DNA of 64,000 bases from DATJHM01 sp963777355 (GCA_963777355.1 CAVZQK010000031.1:45790-109789); one strand, 5' to 3'; counted from the first letter of the stretch, positions 1 through 8,616 are shown. Numbers and translations are program-made. Notes: generated by a model not told the origin, from the letters alone.

Positions 1-2
1 AG

Positions 3-1115
3 GCCGGTGTGACGCTGGCGGAAATTCTGAAAGTGATTGTGCCGCATGGCTGGTTTGTCCCGGTCTCTCCAGGCACAAAATTTGTTACCGTTGGCGGCGC
101 GATTGCTAATGATGTGCATGGTAAAAATCATCATGTTGCTGGCACTTTTGGCTGCCACGTCACTCAGTTTGAACTCTTGCGCTCGAATGGTGAACGCCTC
201 ATCTGTAATCCCTTCCAAAATAGCGCCCTCTTCCGCGCTACTATCGGCGGCCTGGGCCTGACCGGTGTGATTCTCTGGGCTGAATTTCATCTGAAACCTA
301 TTGTGAATCCTTATATCGATATGGAATTTATCCGCTTTGAGTCTCTCGATGAATTTATGTCCATCTCCGCAGAATCAGACCAGAATTATGCCTATACTGT
401 CTCCTGGGTTGACCTGCTGGTTGGCGGCAAGGCTGTCTGTCGCGGCAAGTTCTCGCGTGGTAACAATAATCTCTCGAAAAAATTAAGCTCAAAACCTCTG
501 AAAAAGAGGCCTCTGTCTTTATCTGTTCCCTTTGATCTTCCTTCGTTTGTTTTAAATGGCGCTACTGTGAAGGCCTTTAATGATGCCTATTATCATGTGC
601 AGACCGCGAAACGGGTCCATAAAGTGGTTCCTTATGAACCCTTTTTCTATCCCCTTGATTTTATTCATGACTGGTATCGTCTCTATGGTCGTCGTGGCTT
701 CTTGCAGTATCAATTCCTGGTTCCTCTTGAACAGAGTTATGCTACTATGAGTGAGGTGATGGGCCGCATTCGTCGCTCAGGTGAAGGCTCGTTTTTGACG
801 GTTTTGAAGCAGTTTGGGGCTATTCCCTCTCCTGGTATGCTCTCGTTTCCTCGCCCTGGCCTGACTCTGGCCCTGGACTTTTCCTATCGCGGCGAGAAAA
901 CTCTGGATTTGCTCAATTCGCTTGACCAGGTGGTTTTACAGGCCGGTGGCCGCCTCTATCCTGCGAAAGATGCTCGTATGAGCGCTGAGGCTTTTCAAAC
1001 GTGCTATCCTCAGTGGAAAGAGTTTGCCCAATATATTGATCCGAAGTTTTCCTCCAGTTTCTGGAGACGTGTCACAACGCCAGTTGCAGAATCTGTGCAG
1101 CTGGTTCATGGCTAG
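3..1115 (+). CDS. DprE1-like FAD-dependent oxidase (5' partial)
   Basis: Flavoprotein oxidase of the DprE1 type, which in mycobacteria oxidises decaprenyl-phosphoryl ribose at C2' on the way to arabinose donors. The frame is open to the window edge, so the first ~90 residues are missing. Visible: the FAD-binding stretch with PGTKFVTVGGAIANDVHGKNHH (split here: PGTKFVTVGG, AIANDVHGKNHH), then the substrate domain with FYPLDF, GFLQYQF and GGRLYPAKD, all strongly DprE1-like. The residue aligned with Mycobacterium tuberculosis Cys387 is Ala here (codon at 870-872, in LTLALDF). It is followed after 22 bp by a DprE2-like reductase, so the two probably form an epimerase pair. The substrate in this organism is unknown; a polyprenyl-phosphate sugar is inferred. 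Confidence 0.85.
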   Translation, partial: AGVTLAEILKVIVPHGWFVPVSPGTKFVTVGGAIANDVHGKNHHVAGTFGCHVTQFELLRSNGERLICNPFQNSALFRATIGGLGLTGVILWAEFHLKPIVNPYIDMEFIRFESLDEFMSISAESDQNYAYTVSWVDLLVGGKAVCRGKFSRGNNNLSKKLSSKPLKKRPLSLSVPFDLPSFVLNGATVKAFNDAYYHVQTAKRVHKVVPYEPFFYPLDFIHDWYRLYGRRGFLQYQFLVPLEQSYATMSEVMGRIRRSGEGSFLTVLKQFGAIPSPGMLSFPRPGLTLALDFSYRGEKTLDLLNSLDQVVLQAGGRLYPAKDARMSAEAFQTCYPQWKEFAQYIDPKFSSSFWRRVTTPVAESVQLVHG

Positions 1116-1137
1116 ATAGATCGTGGAATAAAGAAAT

Positions 1138-1881
1138 ATGGGTACAAAGCTACTGATTCTCGGCGCAACCTCTGCTATTGCCTATGAGACCGCCAAGTGT
1201 TTTGCTAAAGATGGTGCCGATCTCTTTCTCGTTGGACGCAACGCCGAACGCCTGGAGACCCTCGCTACAGATCTGAAAGCCCGTGGTGCCTCACGCGTTG
1301 AAACTCAGGTCCAGGATCTTGCTGATCTCGCTCAGCACCAGGAACTTCTAGAGCATGTCTTGAGTACGATGGGCGGACTCGATATGCTGCTTATCGCTTA
1401 CGGCACACTCGGCGATCAGCACAAGTGCGAACTCAGTGTTGAGGAAACCTTGAAAGAACTCACGAATAATGCCCTGAGCGTCATCTCTTTACTGACGATT
1501 GCCGCGAATTATTTTGAGAAGCGCCGCCGTGGCTGTATCGCTGTGATCTCTTCTGTCGCCGGAGACCGTGGCCGTAAGAGTAATTATGTCTATGGCACGG
1601 CTAAAGGGGCGCTCACTGTCTTTTTACAGGGTCTGCGCAATCGCTTAAGCTCGGCAGGCGTTACTGTTCTGACGATCAAACCCGGTTTCGTCGATACCCC
1701 GATGGTCGCTGGACGCAAAAAGAGCCTCTTGTTTGCGAAGCCGGGACCAGTAGGCGAGGGCATCTATCATGCGATGCTTAAGAAGAAGGAAGTTGTCTAT
1801 CTTCCCTGGTTCTGGCGTCCCATTATGCTCATCGTTACTGCCATCCCCGAATCTCTTTTCAAGCGCCTCTCTCTGCAATAG
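1138..1881 (+). CDS. DprE2-like short-chain dehydrogenase/reductase
   Basis: NAD(P)H-dependent reductase of the short-chain dehydrogenase family, predicted to reduce the 2'-keto intermediate made by the upstream oxidase. Visible: N-terminal nucleotide-binding loop LGATSAIA (residues ~7-14), the SDR catalytic Ser in AVISSVAG, and YVYGTAKGAL carrying the Tyr-x-x-x-Lys pair. The C-terminal half (IKPGFVDTPM, then PESLFKRL) resembles mycobacterial DprE2 more than generic SDRs. Length 247 aa is normal for the family. The gene starts 22 bp after the oxidase stop and is presumably in the same operon. A generic SDR role cannot be ruled out, but adjacency to a DprE1-like gene makes the pair convincing. 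Confidence 0.85.
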   Translation: MGTKLLILGATSAIAYETAKCFAKDGADLFLVGRNAERLETLATDLKARGASRVETQVQDLADLAQHQELLEHVLSTMGGLDMLLIAYGTLGDQHKCELSVEETLKELTNNALSVISLLTIAANYFEKRRRGCIAVISSVAGDRGRKSNYVYGTAKGALTVFLQGLRNRLSSAGVTVLTIKPGFVDTPMVAGRKKSLLFAKPGPVGEGIYHAMLKKKEVVYLPWFWRPIMLIVTAIPESLFKRLSLQ

Positions 1882-1924
1882 CAATCTCTCTCGCTGCCGG
1901 ATTGCGTTTTCTCCTTCTCTTATT

Positions 1925-2010
1925 GGGCGTAGAGGGGTAGGGACGGCTGTTAACCGTGCCCCCTCTGGGGGTCTCTGTCCGCAGCGAGAGGGCTTACCCC
2001 CTCCCGTGTA
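1925..2010. repeat. Diverged intergenic palindromic repeat
   Basis: The stretch contains GTAGGGACGGCTGTTAACCG and a following CCCTCTGGGGG/GCGAGAGGG segment. It is a diverged relative of the repeat units seen at 24,700 and 41,924 (shared GTAGGG..CGGCTGTT..). The ACGG/CCGT arms can pair. It lies between the convergent ends of the SDR gene and the secreted-protein gene, overlapping the last codons of the latter. Function unknown; it could act as a bidirectional terminator. Confidence 0.45.
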
Positions 2011-3109
2011 GCTCGGCTGGCGTACTGGCCGCAAAGATGATCGTCCCAATCAAGATAAGCAGAATACCCAGCCCTGCCATCCGGCAAAAATCAGATTTCA
2101 AATTGTTATCGCTGCCCGCACCAATCTGGATCGGATTGCTGGTATCGGGATTCCCTAACTGCGTTGCCGCTGTAGGCGTCGTTGATGGCTGTATTGCCAC
2201 TGTCGGTGTTGGTGTCGGTGATGGCTGCATCGTCGGCGTGGGCGTCGGTGTAGGAGACGCCTGCATCACTGTCAGGCTCCTCTCTTTTACAACGCTGAGC
2301 GCCTGGTTATTCACGGCATAGGCGCGAATAGTATAGCTGCTCGGCGTGGTATTCTCCGGAATGGTCATGGTGACGGAGAAACTTCCTGTGCTATCGGGCA
2401 TCATGTTTGGATCTTCAACCAGGGGCGCACTGCTGTCACTTCCTATGGAAACGTCAAGCTGCTGCGCCGGCAGCCAGTCTGTCCCTATCAGGGTAACGCT
2501 CTGACCCGGCTGGACGCTCTTGGGCGCGACATCCAGCGTAGCCGCTACCAGGGTAAAGGCATTGCTGGAAAGCGTCTTTGTGGCACTCACTGCTGCCGCG
2601 TTTGCTACACACAGGGAATATTTTCCTGTTTGCGTGATGCCCATTGGCCACGTCAAATCTTGACTAAAGCTTCCCTTGCTGACTGTCACAGTTGCGGGCG
2701 TGAAGACTAGCAGTCCCAGTATACCGGGATCACCAACCGTACATTTTTTTGTATCTAAAGTTGCATAAAGTGTATAAGTTCCATCGGGTGCAAAACCTGT
2801 GCCTGTAATATGAAATGTTGTCCCTCCCTGCCCGGTTGTCTGACCGGATAAGGTGAATTGTCCTCCTGCCGCCCATGCTACTGATACCGACAAAGACGCG
2901 CTTATGATGAGTGTTGCCAGGCAAAAAAAGAGTAAGATGAGACGCCTGCTGATGTGTATGCTCACTGCTTGAGCTTCCTTCTGCTGTTGAGAGAAATCAA
3001 GAAAATCTTCTTTCTGTTTTATTAAACGGAAGTTTTTCTTGACTTCGTGCTGAAATTGTATCTCTGCTTTTATTGTACAGATGTCAGCTATCTTTGCTCT
3101 TTCTGCCAT
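1994..3109 (-). CDS. Secreted, membrane-anchored Ig-like protein
   Basis: Unrecognised surface protein. A hydrophobic segment near residues 55-80 ends in an AWAA-type site and looks like a signal peptide; because it lies deep in the protein, the true start may be the GTG near residue 49 (VSIHISRR). The body contains two beta-rich segments of IPT/TIG-like character (GTGFAPDGTYTLYA; PGQSVTLIGTDWLPAQ). A Pro-Thr-rich linker (~285-325, TPTPTPT repeats) leads to a C-terminal transmembrane helix (~345-365) with a short basic tail. This layout suggests a wall-spanning stalk with an extracellular head. It follows rlmB by 3 bp and may be co-transcribed. Function not inferable. Confidence 0.7.
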   Translation of the reverse strand: MAERAKIADICTIKAEIQFQHEVKKNFRLIKQKEDFLDFSQQQKEAQAVSIHISRRLILLFFCLATLIISASLSVSVAWAAGGQFTLSGQTTGQGGTTFHITGTGFAPDGTYTLYATLDTKKCTVGDPGILGLLVFTPATVTVSKGSFSQDLTWPMGITQTGKYSLCVANAAAVSATKTLSSNAFTLVAATLDVAPKSVQPGQSVTLIGTDWLPAQQLDVSIGSDSSAPLVEDPNMMPDSTGSFSVTMTIPENTTPSSYTIRAYAVNNQALSVVKERSLTVMQASPTPTPTPTMQPSPTPTPTVAIQPSTTPTAATQLGNPDTSNPIQIGAGSDNNLKSDFCRMAGLGILLILIGTIIFAASTPAELHGRG

Positions 3110-3112
3110 TTT

Positions 3113-3859
3113 CTATTTGCTGGGTTGACTGCGCTGCCTGAGCGCTTCATAAAGCGCTATACTGCCTGCTACTGCTGCGTTGAGGGAATTCACATAGCCA
3201 TGCATGGGGAGCTTTATCAGGAGATCACAATGTTCTCGTACCAGCCGGCTCATCCCTTTCCCTTCATTGCCCACTACTATCGCCAACGGCCCGGCCAGGT
3301 TTGCCTCTGTATAGAGCATGGTCGCTTCTCCGGCCAATCCTGCGACCCAGATGTTCTCCTTTTTCAGATAGTCAATAGTACGCGTGAGGTTCTGCTCCTG
3401 CGCTATTAAAAGGTGCTCGGTTGCTCCCGCAGAGGTTTTGACTACTGTGGCATTAATCTCTGCCGCACGATGCTCAGGGATAACCACCCCATGCACCCCG
3501 GCTGCTTCTGCTGTTCTTAGCAGCGAACCAAGATTATTTACGTCCTGAATGGCATCCAGCAGCAACAAAAAGGGCGGTTCCTGCTTGCGTATCGCGCTTG
3601 CCAGAATTTCGTCCAGATCGGCATAACGCCGCTCCTCCACCAGAGCGACGCAGCTCTGATGGACTGCCCCTTTGCTCAATTGGTCCAGGCGGGCGCGTGG
3701 CACAAACTCAATCGGCACTTCTCGCTGCTCTGCCTCGTGAATGATCGCGGCAATCGGCGGCGACTCGCGCTGCCCCTCGACCAGCAAGATCTTTTTGACC
3801 TTGCGTATAGAATGTAATGTCTCTAAAACGGGGTTGCGTCCCCAGATATATTCGGGCAT
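3113..3859 (-). CDS. rlmB: 23S rRNA (guanosine-2'-O-)-methyltransferase RlmB
   Basis: SPOUT-class rRNA methyltransferase that 2'-O-methylates a 23S rRNA guanosine (position 2251 in E. coli). All three family motifs are present: NNLGSLLRTAEAAG (motif 1), VVGNEGKGMS (motif 2) and LPMHGYVNSLNAAVAGSIALYE (motif 3; given in parts: LPMHGYVNSLN, AAVAGSIALYE), forming the knotted SAM site. The N-terminal substrate-binding domain begins YIWGRNPVLETL. I place the start at the ATG giving MPEYIWG, preceded by GGAGAG/GAGAAG; an in-frame ATG 30 bp upstream (3889) has poorer support and adds non-homologous residues. A secreted-protein gene follows at 3 bp. Confidence 0.9.
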   Translation of the reverse strand: MPEYIWGRNPVLETLHSIRKVKKILLVEGQRESPPIAAIIHEAEQREVPIEFVPRARLDQLSKGAVHQSCVALVEERRYADLDEILASAIRKQEPPFLLLLDAIQDVNNLGSLLRTAEAAGVHGVVIPEHRAAEINATVVKTSAGATEHLLIAQEQNLTRTIDYLKKENIWVAGLAGEATMLYTEANLAGPLAIVVGNEGKGMSRLVREHCDLLIKLPMHGYVNSLNAAVAGSIALYEALRQRSQPSK

Positions 3860-3890
3860 GGTCTTCTCAACTCTCCAATAACATTTCACC

Positions 3891-3998
3891 CCTGGTGCAT
3901 ATCCACTTGACCTTTTCGTTTTTCCTGTTATAGAATCCCTCCTCAGTGGTGGCAGGAGGGGTCTTCTTTCCCGGCCCGCTTGAGGATACTGAAACTAG
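3891..3998. repeat. Structured repeat element, copy A
   Basis: A 108 bp unit nearly repeated at 4042-4149 (B) and more distantly at 19311-19433 (C). It begins CCTGGTGCATATCCACTTGA and ends GAGGATACTGAAACTAG. Possible pairings: outer CTGGT/ACTAG, inner TATCC/GGATA, and an internal stem CCCTCC/GGAGGG. The internal stem differs between copies but stays paired. A sigma-70-like promoter lies inside (TTGACC, 16 bp, TATAGA). No open frame. It could be a structured RNA gene or a small non-autonomous mobile element carrying a promoter. Confidence 0.7.
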
Positions 3999-4041
3999 CA
4001 TATCCGCCCCGTCAAGTGAACATGCCTTCTTACCTTACCTC

Positions 4042-4149
4042 CCTGGTGCATATCCACTTGACCTTTTCGTTTTCCTGTCGTAGAATTTCCTCTGCAGGGG
4101 CGGCGGGAGAGGTCTTCTTTCCCGGCCCGCTTGAGGGTACTGAAACTAA
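4042..4149. repeat. Structured repeat element, copy B
   Basis: Second copy, 43 bp after copy A in the same orientation. The outer parts are almost identical to A; the internal stem has changed to CCTCT/AGAGG, still paired, and the inner P1 arm GGATA has become GGGTA, still able to pair with TATCC through G-U. The -35-like TTGACC is kept; the -10-like region is CGTAGAAT. Its right end overlaps the stop codon of the adjoining ABC ATPase remnant (4146-4148), so the two elements sit exactly at the broken end of that gene. Confidence 0.7.
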
Positions 4150-4850
4150 TCGATTAGCTTCCCCTGCCAGAGCATTTGCATCTCTTCCGAAGATGCAAGC
4201 AGTTCATTCAATGTTCCACATGCCTCAATTCTCCCCTCTTTCAAAACGATAATCTGATCGGCCTGTTGTAATACCGCTCGTCGATGCGAGACTACCAGGC
4301 AGGTCTGCTGGCGCGAGGCAAAGATCCTCTTCCACAATTTCTGTTCGGTCTCTACATCCAGGGCGCTTGAGAGATCATCGAAGATCAGCAGCTCTGCCTT
4401 CCGCACAAACATCCGCGCGCTGCCGTGCGTTGTACCTGCCCACCCGATAGCTTGATCCCGCGTGTCCCAACCATTGTCTCCAGTCCATCTTCCAGATGCG
4501 CAAGATCATACTCCATTACCGCCGTCGCAATTGCCTCCTCAATTTCTGCTGTTTGTGCCGTTAAACCTAGCAGAATATTCTCTTTGAGCGTCGCGCTGAA
4601 AAGATGTGGTACCTGCGCTGTATAAGCACTCCGTGGCGGCACAAAGAAGTTCGCAGGGTCAGCAATGCTCTCTCCATTCCAGAAAATTGTTCCGGATTTT
4701 TTAGGTAGTAGGCCTGATAAGACCTGCAATGCTGTGGTCTTTCCTGATGCCACTCTTCCCGTAATCACCGTCAGGCTACCACGGACGATCTGGAAGCTGA
4801 TCTCCTCAATTCCTCGCCCACTCTCTGGAAAGTGATGGACACGAAGCTAT
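4146..4850 (-). pseudogene. ABC exporter ATPase fragment, truncated and frameshifted
   Basis: Remnant of an ABC-type ATP-binding domain. Visible in order: Walker A GRVASGKTT, Q-loop region (SAYTAQVPHLFSATLKENIL), signature LSGGQ, Walker B LLIFDD, D-loop SALD and H-loop VSHR. The frame breaks just after LSGGQVQRTAA (near 4400) and resumes as MFVRKAELLIFDD. Upstream the homology starts near 4850 (FPESGRGIEEISFQ) with no membrane domain; the next gene's promoter region begins there. The fragment therefore lacks its transmembrane half and cannot make a transporter. Repeat element copies A and B flank its 3' end. Confidence 0.75.
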
Positions 4851-4888
4851 ATGCGTATTATAATCAAAAACTGAAGAGGATATGTTAA

Positions 4889-5950
4889 ATGCAGCAGGAG
4901 AAAATTGTGAGCGTAAAACGCGTAGACTTACCATCTGTCCAGCATATTTCTCATAATCCCGCTGGCTGGCCTGCCGAGGTGTTGCCGCTCTTTGAACGTG
5001 CCTATACGTGCGAATTCGCCACATTGACTCGTACTGGCATACCGATCACACAACCACTGACTCCTTATATCGGCGATGATGAGTTGACACTTGATGTCTC
5101 TACTGGTCTGACCTATCCTGCCAAAGCAGAACGTGCTCGACGTAATCCTAAAGTGGCCCTGCTCTATTCGGATTCAGTGGGGACCAATTTGGATGATGCC
5201 CCTGTGGTCCTGGTATACGCTCTTGCGGCTGTTCGTGACGCCGATCTTCAGGCGAATACTGATCGCTATCTGAAGCTTTCGCTTGCGAAAGCTCCTGCTG
5301 GATTTAAAGGGACACCTGGCTTTGTTTTGAGCCGCTTGCCCTGGTACTTTGCGCGTATCTGGATAGAAACGCTGCCGCTGCGTATCCTCTGGTGGCCACA
5401 AGGGCAGATGGATCAACCACCCTTGCGCTGGGAAGCCCCTGCTGATCTACAAATTCGTCCCTCTGATCCAGTCCCTGGCGGAAAACAACCTCTTCCCTGG
5501 AAAAAAACACCCATTTCCTGGCAGGATACTGCTTTATATGCCGTGACGAAACTGGGTTTGCCCGTGATTACTACTGTCGATGCCGATGGCTTTCCGGTGC
5601 CGCTGCGTGTACGGAGTGTCTCGCTTACAAATGATGGTTTTCGTTTGCATATGCCTGCCGGTGCTCCATTGCTTGAGGAAGGTTCTGCCTGCTTGACCTT
5701 TCATAGTCATCCTAAAGTCTTTTCAGGCCAGGAGAACAAAGCTTTTCTTGGCTATGCACAATATGACTCAGGCAATGAGGTTCATTTCAACGTTGAGCGA
5801 CCTCTCGCCGATTGGAGCTTACAGGGATCACGTCTCTCTGCCGCAGTAGAATTCTTTCGCAATGGCCGTACTCTTGCTCCTAGAGTCAAAGCTGAAGCCG
5901 CACGTCGCGGTCAGCCGGTGCCAACTCTGCATATACCTTCATTTTGGTAA
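4889..5950 (+). CDS. Pyridoxamine 5'-phosphate oxidase-family FMN/F420 protein
   Basis: Cofactor-binding split beta-barrel protein of 353 aa, apparently with two barrel units. The first is residues ~25-125: ATLTRTGIPITQPLTPYI, then AERARRNPKVALLYSDS, the usual pattern for flavin or F420 enzymes. The second is ~210-300: LGLPVITTVDADGFPVPLRV, then LTFHSHPK. Members reduce or oxidise small molecules with FMN, F420 or heme; the substrate here cannot be told. No signal peptide, so cytoplasmic. The gene is transcribed away from the ABC remnant. Start chosen at the first ATG; a weak GAGGATATG-like purine stretch precedes it. Confidence 0.75.
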   Translation: MQQEKIVSVKRVDLPSVQHISHNPAGWPAEVLPLFERAYTCEFATLTRTGIPITQPLTPYIGDDELTLDVSTGLTYPAKAERARRNPKVALLYSDSVGTNLDDAPVVLVYALAAVRDADLQANTDRYLKLSLAKAPAGFKGTPGFVLSRLPWYFARIWIETLPLRILWWPQGQMDQPPLRWEAPADLQIRPSDPVPGGKQPLPWKKTPISWQDTALYAVTKLGLPVITTVDADGFPVPLRVRSVSLTNDGFRLHMPAGAPLLEEGSACLTFHSHPKVFSGQENKAFLGYAQYDSGNEVHFNVERPLADWSLQGSRLSAAVEFFRNGRTLAPRVKAEAARRGQPVPTLHIPSFW

Positions 5951-6008
5951 CTATATGTGTCTGGTAGAGGAGAGGCTTGTTCTTATCTGATGCCTGGTTG
6001 AACAGTTG

Positions 6009-7178
6009 CTACTGAATAAATCCCTTTACATTCGGATTGAAGCGCAGCAATGAAACCAGGTTCAAGAACTGCTGATAGACTTCTTGAAGCTTTTTCCCCT
6101 TTACCAGTCCTGTGATTACCAGCGGCTGTGGCTCATTCTCAATGTGAAAGATGAGTGTCCCGTCACCTGTGAACCGATTGAGAAAGCTCTTTTTAAATTC
6201 GATATTATGGACGCGTAGCAGTTCATAGGTGAGCGTGTTTTTGCCGAAGATACCCTTTGTGATCTGCAAGCGTCCCTGGTCGATTTTGTATTCAGTGGTG
6301 ACAATACGCAGATAGCGGACCAGACCACTAAATGCCGCAAAGAGTCCCCAGATAGCTGCCAGGCCAAGCACGACAATCACAATTATCTCGCTATTCTTGT
6401 TGATTGCCCCTGTCGAGAATAGTGAGTAGCTGACCAGAAAGGCGATTACCAGGATAAGACCAAAGATGCCAGGGAGAAAACTGCCCAGGTATGCCGATAC
6501 CGAGGGATGTCCTTTGATACGCAACGCATCAATAACGGCCAGTGTGTTTTGCGCCCGTCGCGAGGGATCATCGCGGAGAAAGTCATAGGCTCCATACTGC
6601 TGCGGCTGTACATAACTATTCGCGATCTGACCCGCCGCACCCTGACTAGCATCCTGGCCTGCATTGTTTGCCTGATAACCGCCCGCATAGTTGTCTACAA
6701 TAGCTGGAAATAATGAAATAGGCCCGGCCATAGTTGGCATATTGTAAGGATCATCCTCCAGGGACGAAGCTGCATTTGGCCCATGTGGCTGTGGAACATA
6801 AGGCGTACCTGCCTGTACGACGCTTCCCGGCAGTTTAGAAAGAGCTTGCTGCGCCAGGCTATGCTGAGGATCAATTGCTACTGCTTTCCGAAAATAGCCG
6901 CGCGCTTCTTCCCAGGACTTTTCTTTTTGCGCTAGTAATCCCAGTTGATAATGTGTATCCGCGTATCCGGGGTCCTGCTGAAGTGCCTGGAGCAGATAAT
7001 ATTTTGCCCCGGATCGGTCATTCAATTTACTGCGTACAATCCCAATCCCATAAAGGCCCTGCGCCACAAATTGGCCTGAAGTCACTACACGCCGGAAAGA
7101 CTCCTCGCTATCCTGCAATTTTCCCCGTTGCATCTGCTCGCGAGCGAGTGTCAGTAAGTCCTCTATAGATTGTGTCAT
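6009..7178 (-). CDS. TPR protein with two membrane helices and a bacterial PH-like domain
   Basis: Domain order: TPR-like helices at residues ~1-115 (DSEESFRRVV; GAKYYLLQALQQDPGYADTH; EARGYFRKAVAIDPQHSLA), a Gln/Asn/Pro-rich linker (~115-205), two transmembrane helices (~225-250 and ~262-288), then a bPH2-type domain (~290-375: YLRIVTTEYKIDQGRLQIT, LLRVHNIEFKK). The TPR part would be a cytoplasmic binding platform tethered to the membrane, with the PH-like fold on the same side. Partner and role unknown. It resembles the TPR-rhomboid gene at 35,650 in placing TPRs before membrane segments. Confidence 0.7.
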   Translation of the reverse strand: MTQSIEDLLTLAREQMQRGKLQDSEESFRRVVTSGQFVAQGLYGIGIVRSKLNDRSGAKYYLLQALQQDPGYADTHYQLGLLAQKEKSWEEARGYFRKAVAIDPQHSLAQQALSKLPGSVVQAGTPYVPQPHGPNAASSLEDDPYNMPTMAGPISLFPAIVDNYAGGYQANNAGQDASQGAAGQIANSYVQPQQYGAYDFLRDDPSRRAQNTLAVIDALRIKGHPSVSAYLGSFLPGIFGLILVIAFLVSYSLFSTGAINKNSEIIVIVVLGLAAIWGLFAAFSGLVRYLRIVTTEYKIDQGRLQITKGIFGKNTLTYELLRVHNIEFKKSFLNRFTGDGTLIFHIENEPQPLVITGLVKGKKLQEVYQQFLNLVSLLRFNPNVKGFIQ

Positions 7179-7441
7179 ATCGCCCTCCCGGCCTCGTTTC
7201 GTCTAGGTCCATCATATCTCTTTTCTCGCTATACTATAGCCCGCCTCTCTCTATCGCGCAAGGACTTTTCTCATCAGCATTTTTGTTTCTTTGCGCAGCA
7301 GTCCACTAATCAACAGACCCGCTTTAGATACATCTCCCCTGCACCCCGGTCCTCTATCAAAATAGACGACCTATATCTGAAATTCTAAAGTGAAGGGACA
7401 CATTTTGGAAATATTTGGTTATATCCCTCTCCATTTCTCCT

Positions 7442-8146
7442 TCACTGGCCTGCGAAAAAAGACCATAAAGCAAGCTCACTGATCGGCGCAAATGTTTTGC
7501 GATGATGAACGGTGACGCCATGCGCATGTAAAGCCGCAATATGGGCGCTGGTCCCATACCCTTTATGCTGGTCAAAACCATACTCAGGATATTCCTGGTG
7601 CAGCTTGATCATCAATCGATCACGCGTCACTTTGGCAATAATCGAGGCCGCCGCTATCGAGAGACAGCGTGCATCTCCTTTAATAATTGAGCGCTGAGGC
7701 TGGGAAAGGTTGGGTAGCGTCAATGCATCTAGCAACAAGGCGTGAGGCGTGGGGACAAGCTGGTCCAGTGCCTGACGCATGGCATACTTGGTCGCCTGTA
7801 AAATATTGCGCTGCTCGATCAGCTCGACGGAACCCATACCCACTCCTACAGAGACCGCGTGCTCCATAATCACGTCGTAGAGCCGTTCACGCGCTGCAAA
7901 CGCTACCTGTTTGGAGTCGTTGACGCCCGCAAAGCGTGCGAGAATCTCTGTGGTATCCTCTGTTAGAGGTAGGATAACGGACGCAGCCACTACCGGACCG
8001 GCCAGGCAGCCCCGTCCTGCCTCGTCTAGGCCCGCTATATAAGAATAGCCCTGTGTAAACAGGGCCATTTCTTCTTCAAGTGTGGGTGCTGTCCTGGCGG
8101 CTTTATTTTGTGCCAGTGCTGCTTCCCTTCGCGGCTTTCTCTGCAA
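7442..8146 (-). CDS. rnhB: Ribonuclease HII
   Basis: Removes RNA from RNA-DNA hybrids, including single ribonucleotides in DNA. The metal-binding acidic residues are visible: Asp41-Glu42 in GLDEAGRG, the Asp of LLLDALTL, and the Asp of KVTRDRLM; the family's GYGTSAHIAALHAHG stretch is present near the C terminus. The long frame uses a TTG that overlaps the end of rplS by 44 bp; ATG at residue 27 (8068) is an alternative, but the APTLEEE stretch upstream of it resembles conserved family sequence, so I keep the longer form. rplS-rnhB adjacency is common in bacteria and supports the call. Confidence 0.9.
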   Translation of the reverse strand: MQRKPRREAALAQNKAARTAPTLEEEMALFTQGYSYIAGLDEAGRGCLAGPVVAASVILPLTEDTTEILARFAGVNDSKQVAFAARERLYDVIMEHAVSVGVGMGSVELIEQRNILQATKYAMRQALDQLVPTPHALLLDALTLPNLSQPQRSIIKGDARCLSIAAASIIAKVTRDRLMIKLHQEYPEYGFDQHKGYGTSAHIAALHAHGVTVHHRKTFAPISELALWSFFAGQ

Positions 8147-8540
8147 CCTGCTTGCTCGTCATCGGGCGCAGCTCTTTCAAACGAGCCGCCTTACCAGTGA
8201 GACCACGCAGATAGTAGAGCTGTTTGCGCCGTACGCGTGCATGCCGGAGTACTTCAATCTTATCAATACGGGGAGAATGAAGTAAGAATGTACGCTCGAC
8301 TCCGACGCCATTGGTTATACGGCGTACTGTGAAGTTCTCATTGACACCGCTGTTACGCAGGCGCATGACAACTCCTTCAAATGGCTGAAGACGTTCGCGG
8401 TTTCCTTCAACAACTTTGACTTGTAGACGTACTGTGTCGCCTGAGCGCAGAACTGGTATATCTTTTCGTAACTGAGCACCTTCGACTGCGGCCAGTAACG
8501 CCCGCCCTGCTGGCTTCGTTACTCCTTGTTTGTCGGCCAT
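8103..8540 (-). CDS. rplS: 50S ribosomal protein L19
   Basis: Large-subunit ribosomal protein at the 30S-50S interface. Recognisable L19 sequence: PVLRSGDTVRLQVKVVEGNR, EGVVMRLRNSGVNENFTVRR, GVGVERTFLLHSPRIDKIEV (each part shown separately) and RRKQLYYLRGLTGKAARL. I start at MADKQG because AGGAGG lies 13 bp upstream; a longer in-frame ATG at 8615 would add 25 unrelated residues and nearly touch rpsT. It sits between rpsT and rnhB on the same strand and is likely co-transcribed. The C-terminal tail is Lys-rich. Confidence 0.95.
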   Translation of the reverse strand: MADKQGVTKPAGRALLAAVEGAQLRKDIPVLRSGDTVRLQVKVVEGNRERLQPFEGVVMRLRNSGVNENFTVRRITNGVGVERTFLLHSPRIDKIEVLRHARVRRKQLYYLRGLTGKAARLKELRPMTSKQVAEKAAKGSSTGTK

Positions 8541-8616
8541 CCCTAAAAACCTCCTGATGCGCTCAGTGCCCTGCGAGTATGAATAAGATAGGTAGCGGAG
8601 CAATGGGCGCAGCACA

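Noticed and set aside
2454..2924. Short minus-strand frames inside the secreted-protein gene
   Set aside because: Out-of-frame shadows without ribosome sites or conserved sequence.
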